From: Pilaira anomala
Lineage: Eukaryota; Mucoromycota; Mucoromycetes; Mucorales; Mucoraceae
NCBI GenBank assembly: GCA_025716855.1
Contig: JAIXMQ010000012.1
Span: forward strand, 124,001 to 188,000
Length of the DNA: 64,000 nucleotides
Direction of reading: 5' to 3'
Every line of letters begins with the position of its first letter. Within the stretch, counting starts at the first letter, position 1. The notes beneath the pieces are model-generated. The model saw only the letters and a list, made by a program, of their open reading frames with translations, was not told the DNA's origin and did no database searches. The translations under genes and the position numbers were made by a program. Below, in pieces: positions 14,111 through 26,148 of the stretch.

Positions 14111-15725
14111 GAGATGAATCTCTTGATTTAAATAAATAGTTAATGTATACGTACACCCCAACCATGTCGAAAGGATACACCCAATTCATAAATAGCCATG
14201 ATCAATTCACCTTTGGTAGCTGAAGTATTCATGCTATTAGAAAAGCTATTTAAATCTACAACTGCATGTTCTGCCGATTTTTGTAAATATTGGAAAGCAA
14301 GGTGTTCATTCTTTTTACAGCCCCAGCCATGACGAAGAGAAACGCCATAAAGGAACATACCCATAGGAAAGTCTAGAGTAGAGGCTTGTTTAAACATTTC
14401 TGTAGCTTGCTCAAGTTTTCCTGATTCGTGGTACTTGATACCTTCATATACACATCGTTCTGCTTCACCTTCAGGCATCAATGAAAACTTTTTGTTTGTG
14501 TTTTTTGTTTCAACAGAGCTAATATTACCACCATTCATCCCAAGAGGAGAAGGGAGTGTGTTGTGTGATAATGATGTACTCGGTGATGGTGTACTAGGTG
14601 AACAAGTAAAGGGCGATAAACCACTATTGGGAGAATTCATACTTCGTGAAGAACCTGGTGTGATTAAGCCTGGTGTTAATTGAGGTTGATATTCATGGTG
14701 TAAGTTTTGAATAGATGAAGAACGAGTAGGAGTAGGAGCCATAAATGTTCTGTTGGGAGAAGAAGATGATCGAATAGGGGTAGGTGGAATGACAAGTGGT
14801 GTAAGAGGGGGTTTTGGTTGCCTAGAACTGATGGAAGATGATTTTGAACTAGTTGGTAAAGGAGAAGTACTATTATTATTATTATTATAATTGTAATTAT
14901 TATTTTTTTTATTTTGTGGTACTGGCTGCAAAGAAAAGTTGGAATGTTGTTGTGGCTGTTCGTACACAGCCATTGATGGCTGATGAGGTGAGTCTACATA
15001 GGCTTGGTGAACTCGAATAGGAGAGTCTTCTGCGTAATACTGTACATTTGACTTAACAGATTTAGGTGGTGTCATTGTTTGTATTTCTGGATCTTTATTA
15101 TGTTGCTGTTGATGAAAATAGTTCATATTAGGAACAGGGGGAACCTCTGGAATGTATGTTGAGTTCATGTAGTAGGCTTCAGTCATCGGATCAATGACAA
15201 GTCTTGACATATCAGGTTCTAAAAAACATATTATGATTGTGGAATTTTAATCAATTTAATATTAATAAATACCAATATATGTATCGCGAGCATAGCCATG
15301 ATGATCTTGATACACATTTGTATCATTGGCGGTAGGGTCAATTAATGACTCACGGTCCTTATACATCTGTTGTTTTTGTAAGGAGGATGTTCTTGCGGGC
15401 TATCATATTGTTTACATTATTATTGAATCGTCTTATTTTTTTTGGTAATTTTATCTTTTACCTGTCTCCAGGATTCATTGTTACTAATCTGAATGAATAA
15501 TAATAAATAAATGTCCATTTGCCAACATTAAAAACTCATTTCTTTGAGATGAAAGAATGCTTACATGATACTCTGTTGTTGAAGGAGCGGGAATAATTCT
15601 GTTGTTATAAAGCTTATTAAAAAAAACACTCAGAGCGATACACTATAAGAGTAATACCTTGAATTGGGTGTTATATGTTGAAAGGACTGTGAATCATATT
15701 GCTGTCTAGATATATCTCTAAACAT
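13831..15725 (-). CDS. Sel1-repeat (HCP-like) protein with long disordered N-terminus
   Basis: Cytosolic scaffold-type protein, 516 aa. Exons on minus: 15725-15658, 15598-15565, 15488-15462, 15399-15273, 15218-14155, 14061-13831. Residues 1 to about 330 are Ser/Pro/Gln/Asn-rich and predicted disordered; the C-terminal third has Sel1-like repeats, visible as MFLYGVSLRHGWGCKKNEHL, AIYELGVSFRHGWG and DLGHCYYHGHGVKKD, ending in a MGNSWIW block found in fungal Dsf2/Skt5-like Sel1 proteins. In fungi such proteins include activators of chitin synthase III, but the specific partner cannot be inferred. Exon 3 is only 27 nt. The last intron (14062-14154) has a 40+ nt homopolymer tract next to its acceptor. 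The ATG at 15723-15725 is chosen because upstream exons splice in frame into the long exon. Confidence 0.83.
14065..14108. repeat. long poly(A)/(T) tract inside an intron
   Basis: An uninterrupted run of more than 40 A on the + strand. On the coding (minus) strand it is a T tract sitting directly before the GTAG 3' splice site, so it doubles as an extreme polypyrimidine tract. Confidence 0.85.
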
Positions 15726-18700
15726 TATGTATCAAAAGAAAAATATAAAGAACAAAATAAAAAGATAATAAAAAGTAAATGATCTACACCAACCAAATAA
15801 AAGACCTTTAGATGCATTGGTGCAAGGAAAGGGGAGTTTGATACTGATTAAGGTTATTTCAGCATGTAGTTTGTGCCCATTTCCGGTGAAAATTGTATTA
15901 CACAAACATCACGCTAATTTTATTTATTATATTATATACCTGGATTATCACAAGGTAATGCAATGTATATGGGCAAGATGTCTGTAAGTATTATATATAT
16001 GAAGATTATAGGTGTATATCTGGCTTTTCTAATGATTGCGACTCCTTATACACTTTTCTAATTGTACGAAAAAGATGTTATGGTTTCTACTTCTTCATTG
16101 ATATCGGATTTCTAATTTTGTGTGTAAAAACATTTAAAATTAATAGGATAAAAATAAACTTCTACCAAAATAAAAAAATGTGTTACCTATACTATTGATT
16201 TGTATGGACGAAATCCTGTAAAGATTCTTCAATTTATTAATATTTAACTTTGTTAATTGGTTTATTTCAAATATAGTAAAGACCTATTGATAGATCAATA
16301 AATTCTGTAAGTATGTATTTTTATTCAGACTTCCAAAAGTTAGTTGACATAATGTGTTTTTTTTCCTGCATGTGCCTGTTTTAAACAAAAAACATGCAGG
16401 TACATATGAAAAAAAGGTGCATGAAAACCAAACTTATTACACTCTAAATTAAGATAATGATTACATGCACTATTCTGATTTTATTTAATTTTAATAGCCC
16501 GAACTCGAACTTTTAAAATATCTAAAACAACGAGTGGGTAAAGAAGCAAATTATATACAAGGTTACAAGTGTCCTCATTTTTTATATCTTAATTAAATTA
16601 TTATAAAAAAAATAAAATGTGGGATTCTTTTGAACTAAGTCTCTAATGAATTAGAAATCAGAAAATTATTTTTGAGTTTCAGTACAAACAATATCGTCAG
16701 ATATTAAAAAAAAAAAAAAGAAAGAGGCCTAGAGATCAATACTAAAATAATGTACATCAAAGCAACCATTATGATTCTCTTTGAAGTGCGACAAATAACT
16801 GACATATATACATATAGTATCAATATTTGTACTTGAAAATACATTCTAGTATGTAGGCTTGCCCATTTGTACGATTTATAGCTTTTATTTCCTTATAGCA
16901 TATAGGTCTCTTACACAGAGCTATATAGTTATATACTTATTTCGTTATCTTTTGTCAAACATACTTTGATCTTATTCTCTTATTTTGACATTAATATCAC
17001 AATATACACGAGATTGTGTACAACAACAGCAAAAAAAAAATCGAGTCTAATTACCACGGGTACGAATAAACATTGTACCTTATTAAATTGTTTGTGCCTA
17101 AGCCATTGTTTTAGTAATTACCTTGAACCCTTCTTTTTTTGCCAGCTCATGTGTTCCTATTGCTCTATCATTTCAGCCATTCTGATGGCAGAGGGTATAA
17201 AAGCAAACAAGCGGTGATGGTAATTTTGTTTATTATTCCTTTTTTTTCTGTCCAAAAGCACACTATACCTTTTTATTTACATAAGAATGTTTTTGGCTTT
17301 GCTTTTATAAGCTTATATAATAAACATTTCACTTAATGTAAATATCAAAGTGCAATGAGGACCAGGCTATTTATTATTAATTACAGCAACAGTTAATAGT
17401 GATGATAATAATTAAAGAAATGCAAAATATATTATTCTGTCAGAAACTATTAAGTAGTGGATTATATACAACAAGTTAAATACAAGATGGTTTGTTTGTA
17501 AAACTGATGTACAAAATAACCCCAGTTTAGAAATCATTTCTTCAATTGTACCACATATTCCGCTTGATTGAAATCGTACAAAAAGTTTAATATGTCTGAG
17601 CGATACCTTTCGGAACGTGTAAAAAATGTTACACATAATCTTGAAGACCGTTCTTTTTCTTTTTACGGGCTCCCCGCTTTTAATATATTAAATACAATGA
17701 TAGGGAAGAATGTTTAACAGTTCTTATATAACAGTTGTGGAGGACTAAATCTCTTTAAGTATGCAGACGTTAAAAGTCGATTAATTCTAGAGTACTTTTC
17801 TATTTTTACTTCTTCAAAGATGTATATTACATGTATAATGGTCCAGAGGTTTCCAAGCTTAATAAATTATTCGAAATAAACATGAAAATCAATAAGAATA
17901 AACCACATATAGTGTCTAATGAAAGCTCCTTTAGTCGTCCTTCTTCATTGCAGGCCTCTTTTTCCTCCTCCCTCTATCAATCTTTATTTTTGTTTAGCTT
18001 TTAACGGCTCTCTAATTCCAGACTGAGCCTTGAATGCAGAAGGGGTGGCATTCTACAGCTTAATCAATTTGAATTAAAAGAGGAATGGCTTTTGTTCGTC
18101 AGAGTACATGTACTTTCTACTACTACTCCCTACTTACACGTAGCTTCAGTAAGAAACTTTCTCTGACAATCTCAATACTGAGACAGGGCTATCAAAATGC
18201 CAAGACTGTAAAGATAAACTTCTTTTTCCAAGTTTATTGCCTTTTATTTACTTTGTCCACCTATAAAACTACCTCGTCCATCTTTATAAAAAGTTATTAC
18301 TAGTCTTAGTGCAATGTAATCGAAAAAGCTGAAAAAAAATAACGAGCTTTGGATGATGCAAATACAAAAATCGGGCTGTTATAAAAGTGAACATTGGACT
18401 TTTAAAAAAAAACGAACATTGGAGCTCATTGTACATCATATCGATACCAAAAGCGTCTTAGCATCAAGCTACACTAACTAAGAATAGAATATTTTAGTAA
18501 TCAACTTAACATTATGGCGTGATGATCCATTTGGACCCTGCAAAGATTGGATTATGGGTATAAACTTAAATCGAATCATTGTGTTTTTCTGGTACAGGGT
18601 CATCTACATAATTATACAAAGCACAGAGGAAAGGAAGAATCGTAAATCGAAGCTACCCACGATAACTCTAATTTTGGCTTTTTTCAATCTCCACAATAAA

Positions 18701-19553
18701 ACGTTAAAAACTCGAGCCACTTTTAAAACTCGAAGTACCCCGTAACCCACGCAACAATACCTGTACTCAAGCCATAAGCCTGTGAATTCATAATCCAAGA
18801 ATTGGTAGTAGTACGATCAAAAAGGAGAAAAAAAAATCCGATGGAAACGAAAAACTGCATTGGTGTACAGGAACAAAAAAAGAAAAATTTAGTATTAACG
18901 ATTCTGATATATCATTTATTTGCAAAGTTTCAGTGATATTTTTTCTTCGCCTAGTCTTTTTATGAATCGAGAGAATCAAGCCCATTTACAGATAACAATA
19001 AATCTCGGAAAAGAATATTGAAAAAAAAATATGACGCCGAAAATTTACGCCATTTTTATTTTTGGATATCTTTTTTTTTATAATAGAAATATTTAAATAT
19101 ATGACAGAAAAATAGAAGAATTACGAAATAGTGTAAACAACAGTCTGTCAAAATACCTGCTTGTTTTTTTTGCGTTTTTCCCCTATTTTTTTATTAAATA
19201 GGAGCTGATAATCGGATACTTAATAGCCAACACACATTTTATGAAAAAAAAAAGGAAAAAGTTGACATTTATAATAAACAAGCAGTTATATGCCATTGGT
19301 TGCTTAGAAAGTCCGTTTAGCTTCTCAGTTCTGAAACATCGCCTTTTATAATACCTGTTGAATAAAAAAAAGTTACAATGTATAAGAAAAGATTGGGTAC
19401 TAAAGTTACCTTGAATTTTTTTTTTTTTCAGTTCTTTTATTTCCTCTCTTTTTTTTTTCTTCTTTTCTCTCTTTTTTGCTTTCCCTTTTCTCCATTCTTT
19501 TTTTTTTTTATTGTTATTAATATTCTATTTAATATTACTTAATTTCATGCAAA
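15726..19553. other. gene-poor intergenic region
   Basis: 3.8 kb separating two divergent genes. I see no supported exon. Short frames (for example 18085-18303 +) lack splice or homology support. It has a perfect 9-bp inverted repeat, CCTGCATGT at 16365-16373 with ACATGCAGG at 16392-16400. The last 150 bp before 19554 is a strongly CT-rich leader, as expected for a fungal promoter. Confidence 0.5.
16365..16400. repeat. 9-bp perfect inverted repeat
   Basis: Arms CCTGCATGT and ACATGCAGG are separated by 18 bases rich in A. Could form a small hairpin; no neighbouring gene explains it. Confidence 0.5.
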
Positions 19554-21257
19554 ATGGGAAACGCACAATCACAACGCAAAAGATATCTTCCAAACCATGG
19601 CTTCCATAAATTAACAACAACATTCTCCTCACCAGCATTAAACATGGATCATTCCCTACAAGCTATCACTACTCCTCCTGGATCTATCAAAAGTCCAACA
19701 CAATCATTAAATAATTCTCGACGCACTTCTTTAGTCGGAGAGTTGAAATTGCATACCAACAAAGTTCCTTACAAATCGGCTTCCAATATTGATGTATTGC
19801 ACTCTCATGAGGGTCAATCAAAAAATAGATCAGGACGCTCTCATTCTGCTGCTGCCGAACAATTCACAGAAAAACTAAGCAACACAGATAATATGCAAAC
19901 CAAAATTAATGGTAGAACCTATCAAACAGTAAACAGTAAATACTGCCTTCCAATTGATGAAGAAGAACAAGATCGTTTAACTAATACCGTATGTTTAACT
20001 ACAATTATTATATTATACATGAATGATACTAATCCTTTAAATAATATATAGCATTATGTATTAAAGCATTGCTTTGGCAATAATTTTTCTGCTCCTGTCC
20101 ATGATCTTTTGACCCGATCAGTCTCTGTTGCACGAGATTCAGTTATTTCTAATAATTCAACCGATTCACAACAATGTTTGGATAATTCAACCATTTCAGT
20201 ATCACCATCTGCTGTTTCATCCTGTTCGTCTTCTATCCGGACAAATTGGAATAATCAGGGTACACCCGCTCGTGTCCTTGACGTAGCATGTGGTTCGGGT
20301 GTTTGGGTCCTGGACATGGCCACAGCGTATCCCGATTCATTATTTTACGGAATCGACTTTGCTAGCATTTATCCTAACACAATTAAACCTGCTAATACAA
20401 CTTTTCATCATGGTGATCTCTTGGATCCTGAAGGCTTTCCATATCCTGATGAATACTTTGATTACATTCATATGAGACTTGTATATAATTGTTTCTCTTC
20501 TTCTGACTTAAAGGTAAACACATACACTTTTAATGTTTATTCGTATATATACTAAAATACATTTTTATAGTTTGTTTTATGTGAAATCAATCGAGTTTTG
20601 AAGCCTGGAGGATATGTCGAACTTCGTGATATTGACCCTACAATTAAAAACCCAGGTCCAATGGGCAACGAATTATTCTCGAATTGTAAGTTTCCCAAAC
20701 AGAAAAAAAAGTTTATTTGAATTTAAATCGACTCATTGTTTTCTCCTTTTGTACAAAAAATAATAGTCACTTCCAATATGCTCAAGTTACATGCAGTCGA
20801 TGTAACCTGGACACAAAATATGTGCGGGGTGCTCTCAAAGCAAGCGGAATTGACCGATATTCATCGTCAAGAAGTCTCGGTCGGTTTCGGCTACCAAGGT
20901 CCTTTAGCAAACTCAATTGATTGCAGTATTCGTGATGGACTCCGCAGCCAAGAACATTTCTTTATGGAAGCATTCAACCTCTCTAGAGAACAATGTGCTG
21001 CTAAAATTGATACTATAATTGAAGAAGCTGCTACCTATCATTCATATTTCAATTACTATTTGGCGTGGGGAAGAAAACCTCTTGTCTACGACCAGTTACA
21101 TCATTCCAACCAAGAACTGCTACCTGATTTTCCTATTCGTACTGAACCATTCTTACGTAGTGCATTAAAAGCTTCTTGTCAATCCGAGGCGGAGCTATCT
21201 GTCATGTCCGAGAATGCATTTGATATTGTTCATTTTGCAAACGGATTCATAGAATAA
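19554..21257 (+). CDS. SAM-dependent methyltransferase with N-myristoylation-type N-terminus
   Basis: Class I (Rossmann) S-adenosylmethionine methyltransferase, 500 aa in 4 exons: 19554-19988, 20052-20513, 20571-20685, 20767-21257. Motif I is VLDVACGSGVWVLDMA (about residues 220-235), with YGIDFA after it, then FHHGDLLDPEGFPYPDEYFDYIHMR and LKPGGYVELRD (post-motif III). This pattern is that of the fungal LaeA/'Methyltransf_25-like' group; the substrate is unknown. The first ~200 residues are Ser/Asn/Gln-rich and disordered. The protein starts MGNAQSQRKR: Gly2 with Ser6 and basic residues fits the N-myristoylation consensus, so membrane attachment is possible. The same start appears in some fungal methyltransferases, but I cannot verify orthology here. 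Confidence 0.85.
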
Positions 21258-23754
21258 CTAACTTTTTTAATATATATGCTATATGCTATGCTAAACTAAA
21301 ACATACCCCTACACATATTCTATCTTTTTAAATTATCTCATACCCTTCACTTCATTAATTATTTGTAATAAACTTTCTCCATTTGTATATCTCTTCCATA
21401 TAATAAAAGAAAATCTCCTCTCCAATTGGACATTAGATCGGCGCAACTTTATTAGTTTACTTGTAATCATTTTCATTATATTTGAGCTAAATTTGAACAA
21501 TAAAAACGTTGCTAAAGTTAATTATGAGATAAGAATGATGTATATAGTTTATTTAATATCTTGTCGATGACTACAACAATAACAAACAAGGCAGATGTTA
21601 TCTATTTTATGCTCAAGAGGGATATATATTTATATAACATTTAATAACAGCAACGAATGTAAATAAATAAATTTTGGGGAGTAACAGCTATATCGAAAAA
21701 TAACAAACATCCAACCGGTTAAAAATGGAAAGCTAAGAAGTATTGATCTTAAAGCTAATAAATGTCTTAATTGAATAATAAATAGAGTATACTAAGCAAA
21801 AATACATGTTCAAAGGAATATTACAGCTACGATATTTAGCTTCACCCAAATAGCAAGCAATGTAATTTAAGTGATCGACATGTACTATACTTTATTTGAG
21901 GTCGGATATGCACAACGCGAGTCTATTATGGTCTCGTTCTTCGGTTAAACAAATTGGAGACGGAGCATAAGCGATCACAAAAAAAAGAAAGAACCTGGAA
22001 ATAAAAAGTGCTGATAACACAAACATCCGTAACGGTATAGGGGCAAGTATACAAAAGAAACTTTACTCGATAGAACAGAAGGGATATTAAATTAAAACGC
22101 CATATTTTTCTGCATAAATGAAACGTTTTTGTTGACTTTTTAGAAAAATTCAAGGCTTTGTTGCATGTGTGTTTCGGCTGTCATCTTGTCAATTTTTGTA
22201 AATATATTTAAGGTTAAGTAATTATACATAGATCGAATATTTTTGTTTTTTTTTTCAGTATATTTGATTAATATATTCCTTATTTTGGGCGGGGATCGCT
22301 GGTATTTTTTCAAAACCTGATAAAAAGTGGGACGACTTGTTAAAATAGTCGCTATAAATAGAAAAATAAATAAACACATGCTGTAGTCAAGTTTATTATT
22401 TTGTGATAGAGTGCGGGCCTCGGTCTACGTAGGATTAACTAAAAAAAGATACTTTTGTGTAGCTTAAAAAGATATGAATTCTAGAACTTACTTGGCGCAA
22501 TAGCAATAATTATAACTGACAACTATAGTTTTAATATAGCGGAATTTCACATTTTCTTCCGTAAAACTGTATTTCAACCACGAGGTATTACTCAATTATT
22601 AACATGAAATGTCCTCTTTTTTTTTTCATGTGGACAACTTTTTCATCAGGCCGATCTAAAGTTACACAGTGCCTTAAGAAACCCAGGTCCCGCTCATGCC
22701 GTTCCTATATTTATTTTTAAGTTTTTACGTAATATTTTCCTGTCAATATCTTTAAAACAAACCTCATTAAAACAGAATTCAATAACTACGAAATATAAAA
22801 AAAGCTCGTTTAATATTAAAAAAAAAATAGATGAGAAAGTCGTAACTCTTCTGTTTTAGTATACCTAATATTATGAGATCAGTCTCCACGTAACAACAAA
22901 GCCAATTGGAGAGAATAGTTAGAATCCTTAGAACAATTTTTTTTCAACTGGGTACACGTGTAGGATTGTACACCACCAGAAACAAAATAAGACGATCTGT
23001 CATAGGACAAGTTTCATGCCGTTTTCGTTGTACACAGTAGAAATATGATGCCATTTTTCTTGCCCAACTTTTGAAATATCCGAATTTCGTTTTCGTTACT
23101 TTACCGTGGAAAAATAAGGTTATACAGTCCCGTATTCAAGCTCATGCTATACATTTCAATTCTCAGTTTTAGGTATTTGATAAAGTTCATAATTATAAAT
23201 TGAACCGATGACATAAAGGATACCGGTGTAGGCACCAACCTAAAAAAAAAAATCTTCATAGTAGTTTAGTTAAAACCAGCAGTAGTACGACCCCAAACAA
23301 ATAGATCTTTGTTGGTGAATTTGGCAACCTACTTTCATTTTATCAAGAAGAGTAGTTATCAAGAAATTTATCTCGGTATTTTAATTCTTATATACTTCGA
23401 AACGCCTAGCAGAGCAGATAAGCCGTAAGCTCCAAGATCAATTGGTAGCTAGAAAACATAATGTCTCGATCGGCTGGATGTTAGCGGTGATATGTGTACA
23501 CTACACTATCAAAGTACCTTCTCCTCCTTTGACATTTTCATCCGAACTGATACATATAGCTCATTTTAATACCCTTTTTGTGTATTCAGGCGCCTAAAGC
23601 TTCTCTCTATCACACCCATCATTCTTTGATAGGTGTGGAATCTTCACTAACCCACTCTAAACTTTACTGTATCTCTCATTGCCTTTCATTTTATTTTTAC
23701 TATGTTACACGAAAAATCTTCCACCAAAAACTTTTAAAACCCAGTACGAAAATT

Positions 23755-24130
23755 TTGCCTGTCAACCCCCTTTGGATTTTCTCAAAAATCAGAAATATGG
23801 ATTTATCTTTGCATTAAAAAGATTTTAAACCATAGGTTTTTAATCAAGTTAAATTTCAAATTTTATTCTCTTTCGAATGATATAAAAAGTATAGTAGACT
23901 AATAATAAATATTAAGTTTTATAGAATAAAAACAAAGTTACAGTTTCTCTTAGGGCAAGTATATTTTTTACATAAAAACAACAAATCTAAATACATAGAA
24001 AAATGCGCCTTTAAATTCTGTATCGTTTTGATATCATATTGTTTAGTAAAATAGTTGATATTGAAGGACTTAACTCTGACGAGAAAAAAAATCCGGATCC
24101 TGAATTCGTTTTTTTTTTTTATTTATGACT
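23755..24130 (+). repeat. dispersed noncoding repeat, copy A
   Basis: About 370 bp that align by eye with 44664-45057: shared blocks include CCCCCTTTGGATTTT, AATCAGAAATA, TAGGTTTTTA, GCAAGTATATTTTTTA, GACGAGAAAAAAA and CGGATCC near the end. The copies are diverged by perhaps a quarter. No coding capacity. No clear target-site duplication or terminal inverted repeat could be fixed by eye. Confidence 0.75.
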
Positions 24131-24180
24131 ATTCTCATACATACAAGAAGGAAACCATCTTCTCTAATAGTATTGTGAAC

Positions 24181-24339
24181 ATGAGCGTGAAGTCTACCAA
24201 AGTAGATAATAGTTATTTTGCACAATTTAATGCATTATTATTAGATTTAATAAATATTTCCTCCAACCAGTTTCTAAAAATGTCGAAACAAACAGAAAAC
24301 TATCAAAATTTTATTCAAACGTCATTCGGAATTACTTAA
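24181..24339 (+). CDS. doubtful small ORF, 52 aa
   Basis: Begins MSVKSTKVDNSYFAQFN and ends SFGIT. The composition (balanced hydrophobic/polar, helix-like) is better than that of random AT-rich frames, and it sits just after the dispersed repeat and before the convergent MIT-protein gene. The frame continues upstream into the repeat to 24055, so the true start is uncertain. No family recognised; could be the last exon of an unseen gene or chance. Confidence 0.25.
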   Translation: MSVKSTKVDNSYFAQFNALLLDLINISSNQFLKMSKQTENYQNFIQTSFGIT

Positions 24340-24463
24340 AATGAAAATAATATAATATATACAATGGCATCCATTCGGCCAAAACTTGTTTTAGTCATAC
24401 CGTCAGTTTATAATAATAGATGTATATTTACATATATATATTATGTAATACAATATATATAGT

Positions 24464-26044
24464 TTATTCATTTTCTTCTGCTATAGGAGTTGAGGCTCTT
24501 CTTTTTTTGGCATTTTCCTTTAACATCTCCCATCTTTCACGATATTTGTTTACTTGTATTTTTTGTTTTTCCTGCTCTGCTCGTAGCTTTACGTTTTCCG
24601 CTTCTAATTCTTTTAAACGAGATGCAAGATCAAGACCACCACCTGCTAATGTCGGATGTCTAATGGAACTACTGATTGTGTTGCTACTGGGGCCAAGTAA
24701 TGCAGCCGCTGAAGATCGCATAGCGGATTCATGATGCGATTGCATGATACGTTTTGCCTGTATATGAACATCGTTTCGGAACTGTAGCACACTACTTTTG
24801 AGCATATTGCCTTCATCGGCAGTCTATATTTGTACATATATTTTTTTAAGTTTATCGTTTCGATAATATTTGTCTTCATTGACTTACCATCTGCAATTGT
24901 TTTATTTTTTTAGTCAATTGGGCTACTTCCGACTGCAGTTTTTCATTTTCTAATTTTGCATCCTCTCGCTGTTGTTGTGCTCTATTAACACTAATTTTTT
25001 ATGTTTGTGTTAGGTATTAATAAAGTTGCTAAAAACAAGTTAAAATAGCATACCTATTTTCTTGTTTGTTTGTTATTGGTATAGATTCCGTTTTATTAAT
25101 AAGATTTTGAAAGTTTTCAACGTCGTCAGACCCATCGGGACTAGGCACTAAATAATAAGAATCCATCATGCTAGTGTTATCTGCTTTATTTGGTATTTCT
25201 TCTACCACTGAATTCTCTTCCGAAGGCGTAGTTGTCGGAACAGGCACAGGTACATCATTTTCGTTTAACGGAGCAGACGTAAATGCGACAGCAGGATTAA
25301 ATAATTGTTGTACAAGTCCTTCTACAGCTTCAAGAAATTTATTGAATGGATCATCATCGTGGTCTTCCTAAATATGAAATATTTAGGTTTTAATCGGCTT
25401 CGTTAAAGTCATGAGGTTCTTTTTCACTTATAAATATATTTACATTTGATAACAAAGCATAAGATTCGCTAATTTCACTTATTTTATGATAAGAACCTTC
25501 ACCATCACCTCTTGCTAGTCTTGATACCAGGTTCCCATTTATCGATTGCCTATTATCAGCTAGAGCATGAAGAAGGCCATTAGATGGTATATGGGTGTTT
25601 CCTATCATTTGATGCGTTCTTTGATTTGCTGCAGCATTTATTACTCTCTGTGCTTTCCTAGTCAGCTCACTCGCTTTTCGTGTATGATTGGATGTTAGCA
25701 GTCGAAGAGTTCTAGAAGCCTGTATATCCCTTTTAGTTAAAATATAATTGCTTGACTCTTTTATTTCACTTTACTTCTTCATCCCTCGTGTCTTTTAAAG
25801 CAATTTCGAATTGAGCTACAAATACAACTCTCTAAGTACATTGTTGAATAATATTGAACAAGTATTTACCTGCTGCATTAGAATGAGCTTCGGCAGCTTT
25901 TATCCATAATTCTCTTTCTTCGAAATCTTCAGCAAGGTTAGCGAAGTGATGGCCCTATGTATAAGTCATTAGTTGTGATTGCAAGTTGTTTTAACTTTTC
26001 CAATATAAGCTCTTTACAGCGTTAACAGGTGCCAAGTGATTCAT
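24464..26044 (-). CDS. MIT-domain and coiled-coil protein (NRBF2/Atg38-like)
   Basis: 398 aa in 7 exons on minus: 26044-26018, 25954-25870, 25815-25775, 25719-25444, 25367-25054, 24981-24888, 24823-24464. Residues about 10-75 form a three-helix MIT-type domain (HFANLAEDFEERELWIKAAE, QFEIALKDTRDEEASRTLRL, NHTRKASELTRKAQ). The middle is acidic and disordered; the C-terminal half has heptad-rich coiled coils (LENEKLQSEVAQLTKKIKQL and ASRLKELEAENVKLRAEQEK). N-terminal MIT plus C-terminal coiled coil is the layout of NRBF2/Atg38, a subunit of the autophagy PI3-kinase complex; that assignment is inference from architecture. Another MIT protein (vacuolar sorting type) is possible. It is tandem with the CSN1 gene, 104 bp downstream of it. 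Confidence 0.7.
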
Positions 26045-26148
26045 TGGCAATCTTTTAATGAAACAAGAAATAAATAAAAGAGCATGATAACTGGCTTTCA
26101 AACAGAAACTTAAAATGTTTACGATCCCATGATAATGAATGGTTATTT

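Larger units (their letters stand above)
21258..24463. other. gene-poor convergent intergenic region
   Basis: 3.2 kb between the methyltransferase stop and the MIT-protein stop. It contains one dispersed repeat copy (23755-24130) and a 52-codon candidate ORF (24181-24339). The rest shows only short, compositionally biased frames. Confidence 0.5.

Noticed and set aside
14435..14683. Plus-strand frame inside the Sel1-repeat gene
   Set aside because: Antisense shadow of the real minus-strand exon.
18085..18303. 72-codon + strand frame
   Set aside because: Low-complexity, no promoter, splice or similarity support.
23755..24130. Transposon with coding capacity
   Set aside because: No transposase, reverse transcriptase or other domain in any frame; only a noncoding dispersed repeat is supported.
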